From assembly GCF_025917005.1 (NCBI RefSeq), contig NZ_CP078091.1, forward strand, positions 372,001 through 436,000: a DNA stretch of 64,000 bases. Reading direction: 5' to 3'. The translations under genes and the position numbers were made by a program. The notes under the pieces were generated by a model. That model did no database searches, had not been told where the DNA came from, and saw only the letters and a program-made list of their open reading frames with translations. This DNA is from Porphyrobacter sp. ULC335. Its GTDB lineage: Bacteria; Pseudomonadota; Alphaproteobacteria; Sphingomonadales; Sphingomonadaceae. Below, one piece after another: positions 7,749 to 15,517 of the stretch (position 1 is the stretch's first letter; each line of letters begins with the position of its first letter).

Positions 7749-8957
7749 ATGGATATGGACTTCTCCCCCGAGGACATCGCCTTCCGCGAAGAAGTGCGCG
7801 CTTTCCTCAAGGACAACCTGCCCGAACGCCTGCGTGATGGCGCGCGCCGAACGCCCGGCGTGTTCGTCGAGCCCGATATCGGCATGGAATGGCACCGCAT
7901 TCTCTACCGGCAAGGCTGGGTCGCACCGCACTGGCCCGAGGCTGACGGCGGGACCGGCTGGTCACCGACGCAGAAGTTCATCTTCGAAAAGGAATGCGCG
8001 CTGGCCGGTGCGCCCGCGCTCGCGATCCTCGGCTTGCGCCTCGTCGGGCCTGTGATCTGCGCATTCGGCACGCCCGGACAGAAGGCGCGCTTCCTGCCGC
8101 GCATCCTGTCGGGCGACGATTATTGGTGCCAGGGCTATTCGGAGCCGGGTTCGGGCTCCGACCTTGCCAGCCTCAAGACCAGCGCCCGCCTGGACGGCGA
8201 CGAATACGTCATCAACGGCTCCAAGATCTGGACCACTCACGCCCACCACGCCGACTGGATCTTCGCGCTAGTGCGCACCGATGCGACCGTAAAGAAGCAG
8301 GCCGGGATCAGCTTCCTGCTGGTCCCGATGGGTCAACCGGGCGTGGAAGTGACGCCGATCTATTCGATGTCGGGCGATCACGAGGTCAACGCGGTGTTCT
8401 TCACCGACGCCCGCACGCCCGCGGAAAACCGCATCGGCGAAGAAGGCCAGGGCTGGACCATCGCCAAGTTCTTGCTCGAGAACGAGCGCGGCGGATCGTG
8501 CTACGCCCCGCGCCTGCTGCAATCGATCGGACGGCTCGAAGCCCTTGCCCAGACCCAGCCTTCGGGCGTCAACGGCGCGATCGCGCATGACGCGCGCTTC
8601 CGCGACAAGCTCGCCCGCGTGCGGCTGGAGGCCGAAGCGCTGGAGGTGACCGAACTGCGCATCCTTGCCGAACTCGCCAAGGGCCGCGCACCTGGCCCGC
8701 AGACCTCGCTGGTGAAGCTTCTGGGATCGAACCTCGGTCAGCAAGTTGATGTGCTGCGGCTCGAACTGCTCGGACCGGATGCGTTGCAATTGCCGCTCGA
8801 ACGCCCGCTTTATGGCAACGAAGCGCCTGAGCCGGTGGGAAGCGAATATGCCCAGACCGCGATGGGCCGCTACCTCAACAATCGCGCCGCGACGATCTTC
8901 GGCGGATCGGACGAGGTGCAGAAGAACATCATCGCCAAGACCGTTCTCGGTCTCTGA
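7749..8957 (+). CDS. Acyl-CoA dehydrogenase (catalytic type)
   Basis: 402-residue FAD-dependent acyl-CoA dehydrogenase, full family length. Substrate/FAD loop YWCQGYSEPGSGSDLASL, KIWTTHAHHADW, and C-terminal TIFGGSDEVQKNIIAK. The C-terminal glutamate of the medium-chain type is replaced by Gly (FGGS), but LLENERGG near residue 245 supplies a Glu-Arg where isovaleryl/long-chain-type enzymes carry their catalytic base. This subunit is therefore probably active and may pair with the degenerate subunit at 3488-4570. It starts 26 bp after the second ThuA-like gene. It should introduce an alpha-beta double bond into a CoA ester. Confidence 0.9.
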   Translation: MDMDFSPEDIAFREEVRAFLKDNLPERLRDGARRTPGVFVEPDIGMEWHRILYRQGWVAPHWPEADGGTGWSPTQKFIFEKECALAGAPALAILGLRLVGPVICAFGTPGQKARFLPRILSGDDYWCQGYSEPGSGSDLASLKTSARLDGDEYVINGSKIWTTHAHHADWIFALVRTDATVKKQAGISFLLVPMGQPGVEVTPIYSMSGDHEVNAVFFTDARTPAENRIGEEGQGWTIAKFLLENERGGSCYAPRLLQSIGRLEALAQTQPSGVNGAIAHDARFRDKLARVRLEAEALEVTELRILAELAKGRAPGPQTSLVKLLGSNLGQQVDVLRLELLGPDALQLPLERPLYGNEAPEPVGSEYAQTAMGRYLNNRAATIFGGSDEVQKNIIAKTVLGL

Positions 8958-8970
8958 GAGGACTGCAAGA

Positions 8971-9873
8971 ATGGACGTTTCGAAGCTGATGTTCCGCGAA
9001 GGCCTGATGACGGGCGAGCGGATCCTTGTCACCGGTGGCGGCACGGGGCTCGGGCGCGAGATGGCCGAGGCCTTCCTGAAGCTCGGCGCCACCGTCTACA
9101 TCTGCGGTCGGCGGCAGAACAAGCTGGATGAAACGGCCGCGGAGCTCACCGCGCTCCATGGCGGCAAAATCGTCGGCATGGCCTGCGACATCCGCGATGC
9201 GGACGCGATCCACGCTATGGTCGATGCGATCTGGGCTGACGGCGGCGCGCTGACGGGCGTGGTCAACAACGCCGCCGGCAACTTCGTCAGCCGCACCGAG
9301 GATCTTTCGGTCAACGGCTTCAACGCCATCGCCGACATCGTGATGCGCGGCACCTTCTACGTAACGCTCGACATCGGCAAGCGGTTGATCGCCGAGAAGA
9401 AGAAGGCCAGCTTCCTGTCGATCCTGACCACCTGGGTGTGGTCTGGCAGCGCCTTCGTTGTGCCGTCTGCCATGAGCAAGACTGCGATCAACGCCATGAC
9501 CCAGAGCCTTGCCACCGAATGGGGCCGCTATGGCCTGCGCTTCAACGCCATCGCTCCCGGCCTCTTCCCCACCAAGGGCATGAGCGCGCGGCTGCATCCG
9601 GGTGGCGCGGGCGGCAATTCGGGCAATTCGCTGAACCCTATGGGCCGCGCGGGCGAGATGCACGAGCTGGCCAACCTCGCGGTGTTCCTGATGGGGCCGG
9701 GGGCGGAGTACGTGAACGGCCAGACCATCGCGATCGACGGCGCGGGCTTCCAGGCCAATGGCGGGACGTTCTACCCGATGCTCAGCGCGCTCGGCGATGC
9801 CGAATGGGATCAGATGCGCGCGATGATCAAGGGCACGAACGAAAAGGATAAATCAGAAAGAACCGTGGGCTGA
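8971..9873 (+). CDS. 2,4-dienoyl-CoA reductase-type SDR
   Basis: 300-residue SDR closely patterned on mitochondrial-type 2,4-dienoyl-CoA reductase (DECR). TGGGTGLGRE cofactor turn, NNAAGNF (the DECR form of NNAG), and FVVPSAMSK in place of YSASK, the same substitution seen in DECR (VVPSASAK), followed by EWGRYGLRFN. Family members reduce 2,4-dienoyl-CoA to 3-enoyl-CoA with NADPH. It ends the plus-strand cluster, 13 bp after the dehydrogenase and 7 bp from the convergent kynU. The C-terminus is hydrophilic (NEKDKSERTVG). Confidence 0.85.
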   Translation: MDVSKLMFREGLMTGERILVTGGGTGLGREMAEAFLKLGATVYICGRRQNKLDETAAELTALHGGKIVGMACDIRDADAIHAMVDAIWADGGALTGVVNNAAGNFVSRTEDLSVNGFNAIADIVMRGTFYVTLDIGKRLIAEKKKASFLSILTTWVWSGSAFVVPSAMSKTAINAMTQSLATEWGRYGLRFNAIAPGLFPTKGMSARLHPGGAGGNSGNSLNPMGRAGEMHELANLAVFLMGPGAEYVNGQTIAIDGAGFQANGGTFYPMLSALGDAEWDQMRAMIKGTNEKDKSERTVG

Positions 9874-9880
9874 GAAGCCT

Positions 9881-11104
9881 TCAGGTCACCGCCGCACGTT
9901 CCTGAAATTCTTCCCGCTCCCACTCTCCACTCGCCAGCACATCGGCGAGATGGCGCGCAGCGTCAGCGATGTCGGCAAAGCTCAGGTAAGCGGGCGCAAA
10001 GCCCAGCCGCAGCACATCTGGCGCACGGAAATCGCCGATCACCCCGCGCGCGATCAGCGCCTGGCAGATGGCATAGGCTTCAGGGTGACGGAACGAGAGC
10101 TGGCTGCCTCGCTCGGTGCTTTTGGGCGGGCTGACCAGTTCCAGATCGACGCCATGCGCCATCAGACATTCGAGGAAGAATTCCGAAAGCGCCTGCGACT
10201 TGGCGTAAAGCCGGTCAACACCGATCTCCGCAATCAGATCGACCCCCACCTCCAGCGCCGCCAGCCCGAGCACCGGCGGGGTGCCACACTGGAGCCGGTC
10301 GATACCGTGAGCACCGGTGTAATCATCGGAGAAAGCGAAAGGCGCAGCGTGTCCGAACCAGCCGGTCAATGGCTGGGCAAGGTCAGCATGGTGCCGCTCT
10401 GCAACGAAGGCAAAGGCAGGAGCCCCCGGTCCGCCACACAGATACTTGTACCCGCAGCCCACCGCGAAATCCGCGCCCACCGCGTTCAGTTCAACGGGGA
10501 GCGCTCCGGTCGAATGCGACAGGTCCCACAGGACCAATGCGCCCGCTTCATGCGCAGCGCGAGTGAGCGCCGCCATGTCGTGCAGCGCCCCGGCTTTGTA
10601 ATGGACATGGGTGAGCATCAGCAGCGCCACATCCCCGTCCAGCGCCGCCGCGAGCCTATCCCGCTGTGCCAACCGTCGCTCGGCGAGGCCCTGCGCTTCG
10701 AGCCCGGCAATCATATAGATATCAGTGGGGAAATTGCCCGGCTCGGACAGCACCACCTTCCGGCCCGGCCGCATCGCAAGCGCGGCGGCGATCAGCTTGA
10801 AAAGGTTTACGCTGGTCGAATCGCAGGCGATGACCTCGTGCGGCGCGGCCCCGACAAGCGGTGCGATCTTCGCGCCGACCCTTCCTGCCGCCTCGAACCA
10901 ACCGGCGCTGTTCCACGAACGGATCAGCCCCTCGCCCCACTCCTGCTCCACCACCTGTGCCATCGCCGCAGGAGTCGCCTTGGGCAGCGCGCCCAGTGAA
11001 TTGCCGTCGAGGTAGATCACACCCTCGGGCAGCGTGAACCGGTCGCGATACCCCGCCAGCGGATCGGCTGCATCGAATTCGGCAGCACGGCTTTCGGGAG
11101 TCAT
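9881..11104 (-). CDS. kynU: Kynureninase
   Basis: 407-residue PLP-dependent kynureninase, cleaving L-kynurenine to anthranilate and alanine in the cytosol. Shows the YLDGNSLG N-terminal signature, WDLSHSTGALP with the PLP-ring Asp194, and the Schiff-base lysine Lys220 in GCGYKYLCGGPGAP. Length and motifs are normal. The ATG overlaps the kynA stop by 4 bp, so the two are translationally coupled. No kynB formamidase lies next to the pair, so N-formylkynurenine hydrolysis must be supplied from elsewhere or proceed otherwise. Confidence 0.97.
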   Translation of the reverse strand: MTPESRAAEFDAADPLAGYRDRFTLPEGVIYLDGNSLGALPKATPAAMAQVVEQEWGEGLIRSWNSAGWFEAAGRVGAKIAPLVGAAPHEVIACDSTSVNLFKLIAAALAMRPGRKVVLSEPGNFPTDIYMIAGLEAQGLAERRLAQRDRLAAALDGDVALLMLTHVHYKAGALHDMAALTRAAHEAGALVLWDLSHSTGALPVELNAVGADFAVGCGYKYLCGGPGAPAFAFVAERHHADLAQPLTGWFGHAAPFAFSDDYTGAHGIDRLQCGTPPVLGLAALEVGVDLIAEIGVDRLYAKSQALSEFFLECLMAHGVDLELVSPPKSTERGSQLSFRHPEAYAICQALIARGVIGDFRAPDVLRLGFAPAYLSFADIADAARHLADVLASGEWEREEFQERAAVT

Positions 11105-11892
11105 ATTGCTGTTCTCACGCTCAACAGTTCGGGGAAGAAAGCCTGCTTCAGCACCCCTTCGAGATAGGGCACGCCGGGGGTGCCGCCAGTGCCGCGCTTG
11201 AACCCGATGATCCGCTCCACCGTCTTGAGGTGACCGAACCGCCAGCGCTGGAAGTGGTATTCAAGATCGACCAGCTTTTCGGCGAGTTCATACAGATCCC
11301 AGTGGCTCTGCGGGTCGCGGTAGATCGCTGCCCATGCTTCCTCGACACTGGCGTTGGCGGCGTAAGCGCTCGCCGGATCACGCTCCAGCGCAGCTGCATC
11401 GATCGCTAGGCCGCGGCGTGCCAGCAGCCGGATCGCCGCATCATACAGGCTTGCCCGCGCGCATTCCGCTTCCAGCCGCCCGGCCCAGTCGGCGTTGGAT
11501 TTGTGAAGCCGCACATGCTTTCCGTCGCGGCCGCCGAGCATGAACTCCATCATGCGGTACTGGGCTGACTGGAAACCGCTCGACGCGCCCAGATGCGGCC
11601 GGATGGCCGAGTAATCATGCGGGGTCATCGTGGAAAGCACGTCCCAGCTCTGGATCAGTTGTTGCTGCGCCCGCGCCACCCGGGCGAGCATCTTGAAGGC
11701 CGGGCGCAAATCGTCGGCCTCGATGCATTCGCGGGCCGCCGTCAGTTCATGCAGGCACAGCTTGAGCCATAGCTCGCTCGCCTGATGGACAATGATGAAC
11801 AACAGCTCGTCATGCGCCTGCGATGCCGGGTGCTGCGCGGCAAGGATGCGGTCAAGATCGAGATAGCTCGCGTAGGTAACATCAGCGCTCAT
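11101..11892 (-). CDS. kynA: Tryptophan 2,3-dioxygenase
   Basis: 263-residue heme tryptophan 2,3-dioxygenase, converting L-Trp to N-formylkynurenine. The family signature HDELLFIIVHQASELW has the distal His36, FQSAQYRMMEF contains the substrate-binding Arg113, the proximal heme ligand is His221 (WRFGHLKTVERIIG), followed by KRGTGGTPGVPYL, the substrate-ammonium loop. Slightly shorter than the common 275-290 because of a short N-terminus. First gene of the kynA-kynU operon. Confidence 0.97.
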   Translation of the reverse strand: MSADVTYASYLDLDRILAAQHPASQAHDELLFIIVHQASELWLKLCLHELTAARECIEADDLRPAFKMLARVARAQQQLIQSWDVLSTMTPHDYSAIRPHLGASSGFQSAQYRMMEFMLGGRDGKHVRLHKSNADWAGRLEAECARASLYDAAIRLLARRGLAIDAAALERDPASAYAANASVEEAWAAIYRDPQSHWDLYELAEKLVDLEYHFQRWRFGHLKTVERIIGFKRGTGGTPGVPYLEGVLKQAFFPELLSVRTAI

Positions 11893-11927
11893 GGCAGCGC
11901 TTTAGCGCGGGGGCTGCCACAAGGAAA

Positions 11928-12350
11928 CTAGCCCTCGATCACCCGCGCTTCGGGATGGTGCTTGTCGATGTGCTTCAGGATGATCCTGAGATTCTTGCTG
12001 TTCGAGCGGAACACTAGGTCAGCCGCGTCACCCACCACCGGAATGGCGCCGATCGCGGTGTCGAACAAGACATTGGCACCCATTCGCGCCAACTTCCACT
12101 TGGGCATGCCAAGATTGCGGGCTTCCCAGATGACATAAGCGCCCATCGCCGTGGTCACGATTTCACCCAGCACCGGCACGAGGCCGACGATGGCATCAAG
12201 ACCGACGGGCATATTGATACCGGGGATCGTGAAACTGCGCTCCAGCACCTTTTCTATCGCCGTCACACGAGCGCGCACCGAAGCGGCGTCGGTTCCGGTC
12301 GGCAGAGCAAAGGTCATGGTTTCAGGGCGGCGGGGCATGGGCGTCTCCAT
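11928..12350 (-). CDS. DUF4112 domain protein
   Basis: 140-residue DUF4112 protein, probably membrane-associated. Two hydrophobic hairpin-like segments are visible, VGLDAIVGLVPVLGEIVTTAMGAY and LFDTAIGAIPVVGDAADLVF, both with the GLVPVxGE / AIPVxGD pattern typical of the family. Function unknown. It follows the solute-binding lipoprotein gene by 5 bp on the same strand and may be co-transcribed. An alternative start two or four codons downstream (MPRRPE) cannot be excluded. Confidence 0.75.
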   Translation of the reverse strand: METPMPRRPETMTFALPTGTDAASVRARVTAIEKVLERSFTIPGINMPVGLDAIVGLVPVLGEIVTTAMGAYVIWEARNLGMPKWKLARMGANVLFDTAIGAIPVVGDAADLVFRSNSKNLRIILKHIDKHHPEARVIEG

Positions 12351-12355
12351 GCGAC

Positions 12356-13819
12356 CTATGTGGTGGGCTGCGAAAGCGGGAACAAGGGGTGCATCCCCCA
12401 GGCATTGGGCAGATAGTTGCGCAGCGAACCACGCACCAGCGACCAGCGCACCGGCGCGCCCAGCGGAATATAGACCTCGCGTTCGACCAGCGCAGCATGG
12501 GCTTCGACGAGCAGCTGCTCGCGGCGCGCCGGATCACGCTCGCCCAATGTCTCGCGCACCAGCGCATCGGCGCGGGGCGCGCACAGTCCGGCTCCGAGGC
12601 TGCAATTGAACTGGTTCAGGTACCAGCGCGGCGACGTGTAGCGCGCCAGTGTGTCCCGCAACTCGATATCGGCGGCCTCCCCCGGCGCTGCGCGTTTGAC
12701 CGATACCCCGATAGCGCCCCACGCCTGCACCAGCTGCTTGAAAAGAAGGTCGCTGCCCGTTCCGCGCGGCAGGGCCACTCGCACCACCGGATCCCTGCCC
12801 GGCCCGGCCCAGGCACGCACTCTTCCGGCTGCGACCCTGCGCCGGTCCTCGATCGAGGCACCGTTCCAGCGGTCTTCTTCGTGGGGCGCAGCAGCGAACA
12901 TATCGGGCGGCACGATCCAGCTGCTTTCGCGCCAGCCGCTCAGTCCGAAGCTCTGGATCAGCGCGGCGCGATCTATCGCCATCGAAAGCGCTTCACGGCG
13001 GGCCGGATCGGCCAACAGGCCCGTTTCGCGCTTTACGGTCAGCCCCAACAGGCCGAGCGCCGGATCAACCTGGATCGTCCCGCGCGAAAGTGGCCCGGCC
13101 TCGGCCTGCGGAAAATCGACGATGCTGCCGCCCAGCACCAGATCGACATCCCCGCGCGAGAACGCTGCGACGGCATTCTTGGCAGAGAGCGCCCTGACGG
13201 CGACCGGCCGGGCAACATCCTCCCAGTCCTCACGCGCAGGCAGGCCGCGCGATTCTGGTGGCAAAGCCGACAGCCGTGCGCTTGCATCCGCCTCGCTGCG
13301 CGACATCACCATTGGACCGGCACCGCTGCCGTTCCTGGAGAAGCCGAGTTCGGGCTGGGCGAGCAGGCGAAGAAAATCCGACATCGGGGAGGTCAGACGG
13401 ACCTCGATCACCCGCCCCGTCATCGCCCGGATATCGCGCACCTTGCCCAGATCAAGCCCGAGCGATGTGCCGCGCACCCGGGCAATCGCCCCGCGCAACT
13501 GATCGCGGACTTCTGTCGCCGTGATCTCCTCACCACCCGGCCAGGTGCTGTCGCGCAAGCGGAAGATGTAGCTCAGGCCATCTTCGGTGACGATCCAGCG
13601 CTCGGCGATGGCGGGCACCACCTGCCCCGCCTGATCGAGCGTGACCAGACCTTCAAAGGTCGCGCCGCGGACGTGCTGCGCAGGCAGCGCAAGGCGCACG
13701 CCTTGCTGGTAGAGGCTGTCAGGCGCTCCGATGATCGCGACCTCGACCGGGCCGCCGCCGCCCGAAGGGCCGCAGGACGAGAGCACGAGGGCAGCAAACA
13801 GAGGCAACCAGAATCGCAT
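12356..13819 (-). CDS. ABC-type peptide transporter solute-binding lipoprotein (SBP_bac_5 type)
   Basis: 487-residue extracytoplasmic binding protein of the peptide/nickel (SBP_bac_5) class, divergent. The N-terminus MRFWLPLFAALVLSSCG is a lipoprotein signal with lipobox LSSC, so it should be anchored in the periplasm. That sets the start at 13819 although the frame stays open further upstream. The fold is recognisable from ATFEGLVTLDQAGQVVPAIAERW and GLSYIFRLRDSTWPGGEEITA. No permease or ATPase genes are adjacent, so it is an orphan receptor or works with a remote transporter. The ligand is unknown. Confidence 0.8.
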   Translation of the reverse strand: MRFWLPLFAALVLSSCGPSGGGGPVEVAIIGAPDSLYQQGVRLALPAQHVRGATFEGLVTLDQAGQVVPAIAERWIVTEDGLSYIFRLRDSTWPGGEEITATEVRDQLRGAIARVRGTSLGLDLGKVRDIRAMTGRVIEVRLTSPMSDFLRLLAQPELGFSRNGSGAGPMVMSRSEADASARLSALPPESRGLPAREDWEDVARPVAVRALSAKNAVAAFSRGDVDLVLGGSIVDFPQAEAGPLSRGTIQVDPALGLLGLTVKRETGLLADPARREALSMAIDRAALIQSFGLSGWRESSWIVPPDMFAAAPHEEDRWNGASIEDRRRVAAGRVRAWAGPGRDPVVRVALPRGTGSDLLFKQLVQAWGAIGVSVKRAAPGEAADIELRDTLARYTSPRWYLNQFNCSLGAGLCAPRADALVRETLGERDPARREQLLVEAHAALVEREVYIPLGAPVRWSLVRGSLRNYLPNAWGMHPLFPLSQPTT

Positions 13820-13898
13820 TGCGCCCTGCCTAGCAGGTTGCGATGCGCCGGTCAGCTTGCAGGAAATGTAGCGTGGGGACAGTGCCCGGATAATCGGG

Positions 13899-14276
13899 TC
13901 AGATCTTGCGAAGCTGGCTCGGTTCAGGCGGGGGAGGTGCGCGGTGCGCCCAGGAAGGCTTGACGATCGCAGCCGCCGGATCTTCGGCAGTTTGCAAGGG
14001 TCTGCGCGCTTTCTGGGAATCGACCTCTTCGTCGAAAGCAACGCCGAAGCGGTTGTCCTGCACCCAGGCGACTGTTCCGCCGACGGCACCGATGTTGCGC
14101 AGTTCAACCGAAACGCGGTGCCCGCGTTGGATGCGCATGTGGCCTTCGCCCATCATTCCGCCATCGGAAAGGTTGCGCACCCGCACGCTGTGCAGTTCGG
14201 CGCTTTGTTCGACACGAATGTCAGCCAGCAAAAACAGGCTGTCGCGCGCAACGCTGCGTGTCTCTACTCCTGTCAT
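13899..14276 (-). CDS. PilZ domain protein
   Basis: 125-residue single-domain PilZ-like protein, probably a cyclic-di-GMP receptor. The C-terminal PilZ half motif is NLSDGGMMGEGHM (D/NxSxxG) near residues 37-49; the RxxxR half appears only weakly at the N-terminus, so nucleotide binding is uncertain. The core ends with VAWVQDNRFGVAFDEEV, then a low-complexity Pro/Arg tail. The ATG at 14276 is preferred because upstream in-frame sequence has no PilZ similarity. A CtrA-like sequence lies about 100 bp upstream. Confidence 0.75.
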   Translation of the reverse strand: MTGVETRSVARDSLFLLADIRVEQSAELHSVRVRNLSDGGMMGEGHMRIQRGHRVSVELRNIGAVGGTVAWVQDNRFGVAFDEEVDSQKARRPLQTAEDPAAAIVKPSWAHRAPPPPEPSQLRKI

Positions 14277-14373
14277 CGTGCAGAACGCCTCCTCAGCGGA
14301 ACTTTGATCGAGCCGGCTGCCCTGATGATGCGTGACAGGCCCCTCTCGCAATACCGCTATTGAAGCATTTGCA

Positions 14374-14389
14374 GTTAACGCGAGGTAAA
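14374..14389 (-). promoter_or_regulatory. Possible CtrA-like site upstream of the PilZ gene
   Basis: On the minus strand the sequence reads TTTA-N7-TTAAC, one mismatch from the CtrA consensus TTAA-N7-TTAAC. It lies 98-113 bp upstream of the PilZ start. Seen by eye only; chance occurrence is quite possible. Confidence 0.2.
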
Positions 14390-14462
14390 ATGACGCCCGA
14401 GGGCGTGGGTCTTGTTCTCTGGCGTCCCAAGGCGGCACAGCACGCGGGCCGCCCGTTTACGC

Positions 14463-14921
14463 TTAATCGTCGCGAGAGACCTTTTCGCGCCGCTCGTGCG
14501 CTTCTTGCGCTTCGACCGTCATGGTCGCGACCGGCCGCGCGATCAGGCGGCGCAGGCCGATCGGATCGCCGGTGACCTCGCAATAGCCATATTCTCCTGA
14601 ATCGATCCGGCGCAGCGCAGAATCGATCTTGGAAACGAGCTTGCGCTGGCGGTCGCGGGTGCGCAGTTCGATGCCCCAGTCGGTTTCGCTTGAGGCACGA
14701 TCGGTCAGATCTGCCTCACGGATCGGGCCATCCTGCAATGATTGCAGCGTCTGCCCCGCGGCGGAATGGATCGAGCGCTTCCATTCGATCAGCAGCATCC
14801 GGAAATAGGCCTGCTGGCGTTCGTTCATGTACTCCTCGTCCTCGCTCGGCACATAGTCCGGAGCGAGCAGGCGTTTGGCCTTTTCGAGGATATCGATATC
14901 GTCAGACGCGGTGGTTGGCAT
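14463..14921 (-). CDS. dksA: RNA polymerase-binding transcription factor DksA, single-cysteine type
   Basis: 152-residue DksA. Binds RNA polymerase in the secondary channel and, with ppGpp, resets promoter use. The coiled-coil tip DLTDRA keeps Asp71, Asp74 and Ala76 at exactly the E. coli positions. The zinc finger is reduced: only Cys114 remains (YCEVTGDPIG), and the second CxxC is replaced by TVEA. Zinc binding of the usual kind is therefore impossible; such DksA forms are known in alphaproteobacteria. ATG at 14921 is chosen over an adjacent in-frame TTG. Confidence 0.95.
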   Translation of the reverse strand: MPTTASDDIDILEKAKRLLAPDYVPSEDEEYMNERQQAYFRMLLIEWKRSIHSAAGQTLQSLQDGPIREADLTDRASSETDWGIELRTRDRQRKLVSKIDSALRRIDSGEYGYCEVTGDPIGLRRLIARPVATMTVEAQEAHERREKVSRDD

Positions 14922-15109
14922 CAAGCTCTCTCATCCCGTGAGCTGCTGGGAAGACCATCGCGTCCTGACGCCTTGAATTTTTTCATTGGCTCACTTGGTC
15001 CCAGCAAGCTGAAGCAATGCGGGCCCTATAGGCAAGGCCCCGTAGGCGCACAAGCGGCTTTGGTAAGGAGGCGGGGCAAAAGAGGCCGGCGCATAAAGTC
15101 CAAACGGCG

Positions 15110-15124
15110 TTAACCAATTTTTGA
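15110..15124 (+). promoter_or_regulatory. Possible CtrA-like site upstream of the Sel1 gene
   Basis: TTAA-N7-TTGA, one mismatch from TTAA-N7-TTAA, 73-87 bp upstream of the small Sel1-repeat gene in an otherwise featureless 275-bp gap (14922-15196). Low specificity; listed as a candidate only. Confidence 0.2.
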
Positions 15125-15196
15125 CCATAAACGCCGCACTTCTCTCATTACGGAAGGTCGCCTTGGGGGGTGGCCAGGTGACTGAGGAAGTTCAAC

Positions 15197-15517
15197 ATGG
15201 CAATCATCGCAATCGGAGCGAATGTTTCACGGGAAACATCGGGCGAAGGCCTGCTTGGGGGATGGCTGGCGGCGGCTGGACGGGGTCAAGCGGGGGCCTG
15301 CTTCGATCTGGGCGTCGCTTTCTCGACGGGTAGCAACGGCGCGACCTGCGATCTCATTGAAGCGCACAAGTGGTTCAACCTCGCCGCCGCCCGCGGCCAT
15401 GAGGAAGCCGCCTATTGCCGCGCCGACATTTCGGAAGAAATGACCGCCCGTGAAATCGCCGAAGCCCAGCGCCGCGCGCGCCAGTGGCTGGCCGAAGGTC
15501 GCCTGCGCGCGGCCTAA
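15197..15517 (+). CDS. Small Sel1-repeat protein
   Basis: 106-residue protein with one or two Sel1-like (TPR-related) repeats: AGACFDLGVAFSTG and EAHKWFNLAAARGHEEAAYCRADIS, followed by a basic helix (EAQRRARQWLAEG). Such repeats mediate protein-protein contacts; the partner is unknown. Its N-terminus contains NVSRETS, the peptide encoded when a parS sequence is read in this frame (see 15223-15238). Its stop codon overlaps the stop of the convergent GNAT gene by 4 bp. Confidence 0.75.
   Translation: MAIIAIGANVSRETSGEGLLGGWLAAAGRGQAGACFDLGVAFSTGSNGATCDLIEAHKWFNLAAARGHEEAAYCRADISEEMTAREIAEAQRRARQWLAEGRLRAA
15223..15238. other. parS-like sequence inside the Sel1 gene
   Basis: TGTTTCACGGGAAACA matches the bacterial centromere consensus TGTTTCACGTGAAACA at 15 of 16 positions. 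The one difference (T to G) is silent for the Arg codon. It lies in codons 9-14 of the Sel1 gene. ParB binding is possible but unproven, because the change breaks the central CACGTG. Confidence 0.45.

Noticed and set aside
14390..14415. Short GACGCCC/GGGCGT stem after dksA as a terminator
   Set aside because: The loop would be too small and the T-run is poor.
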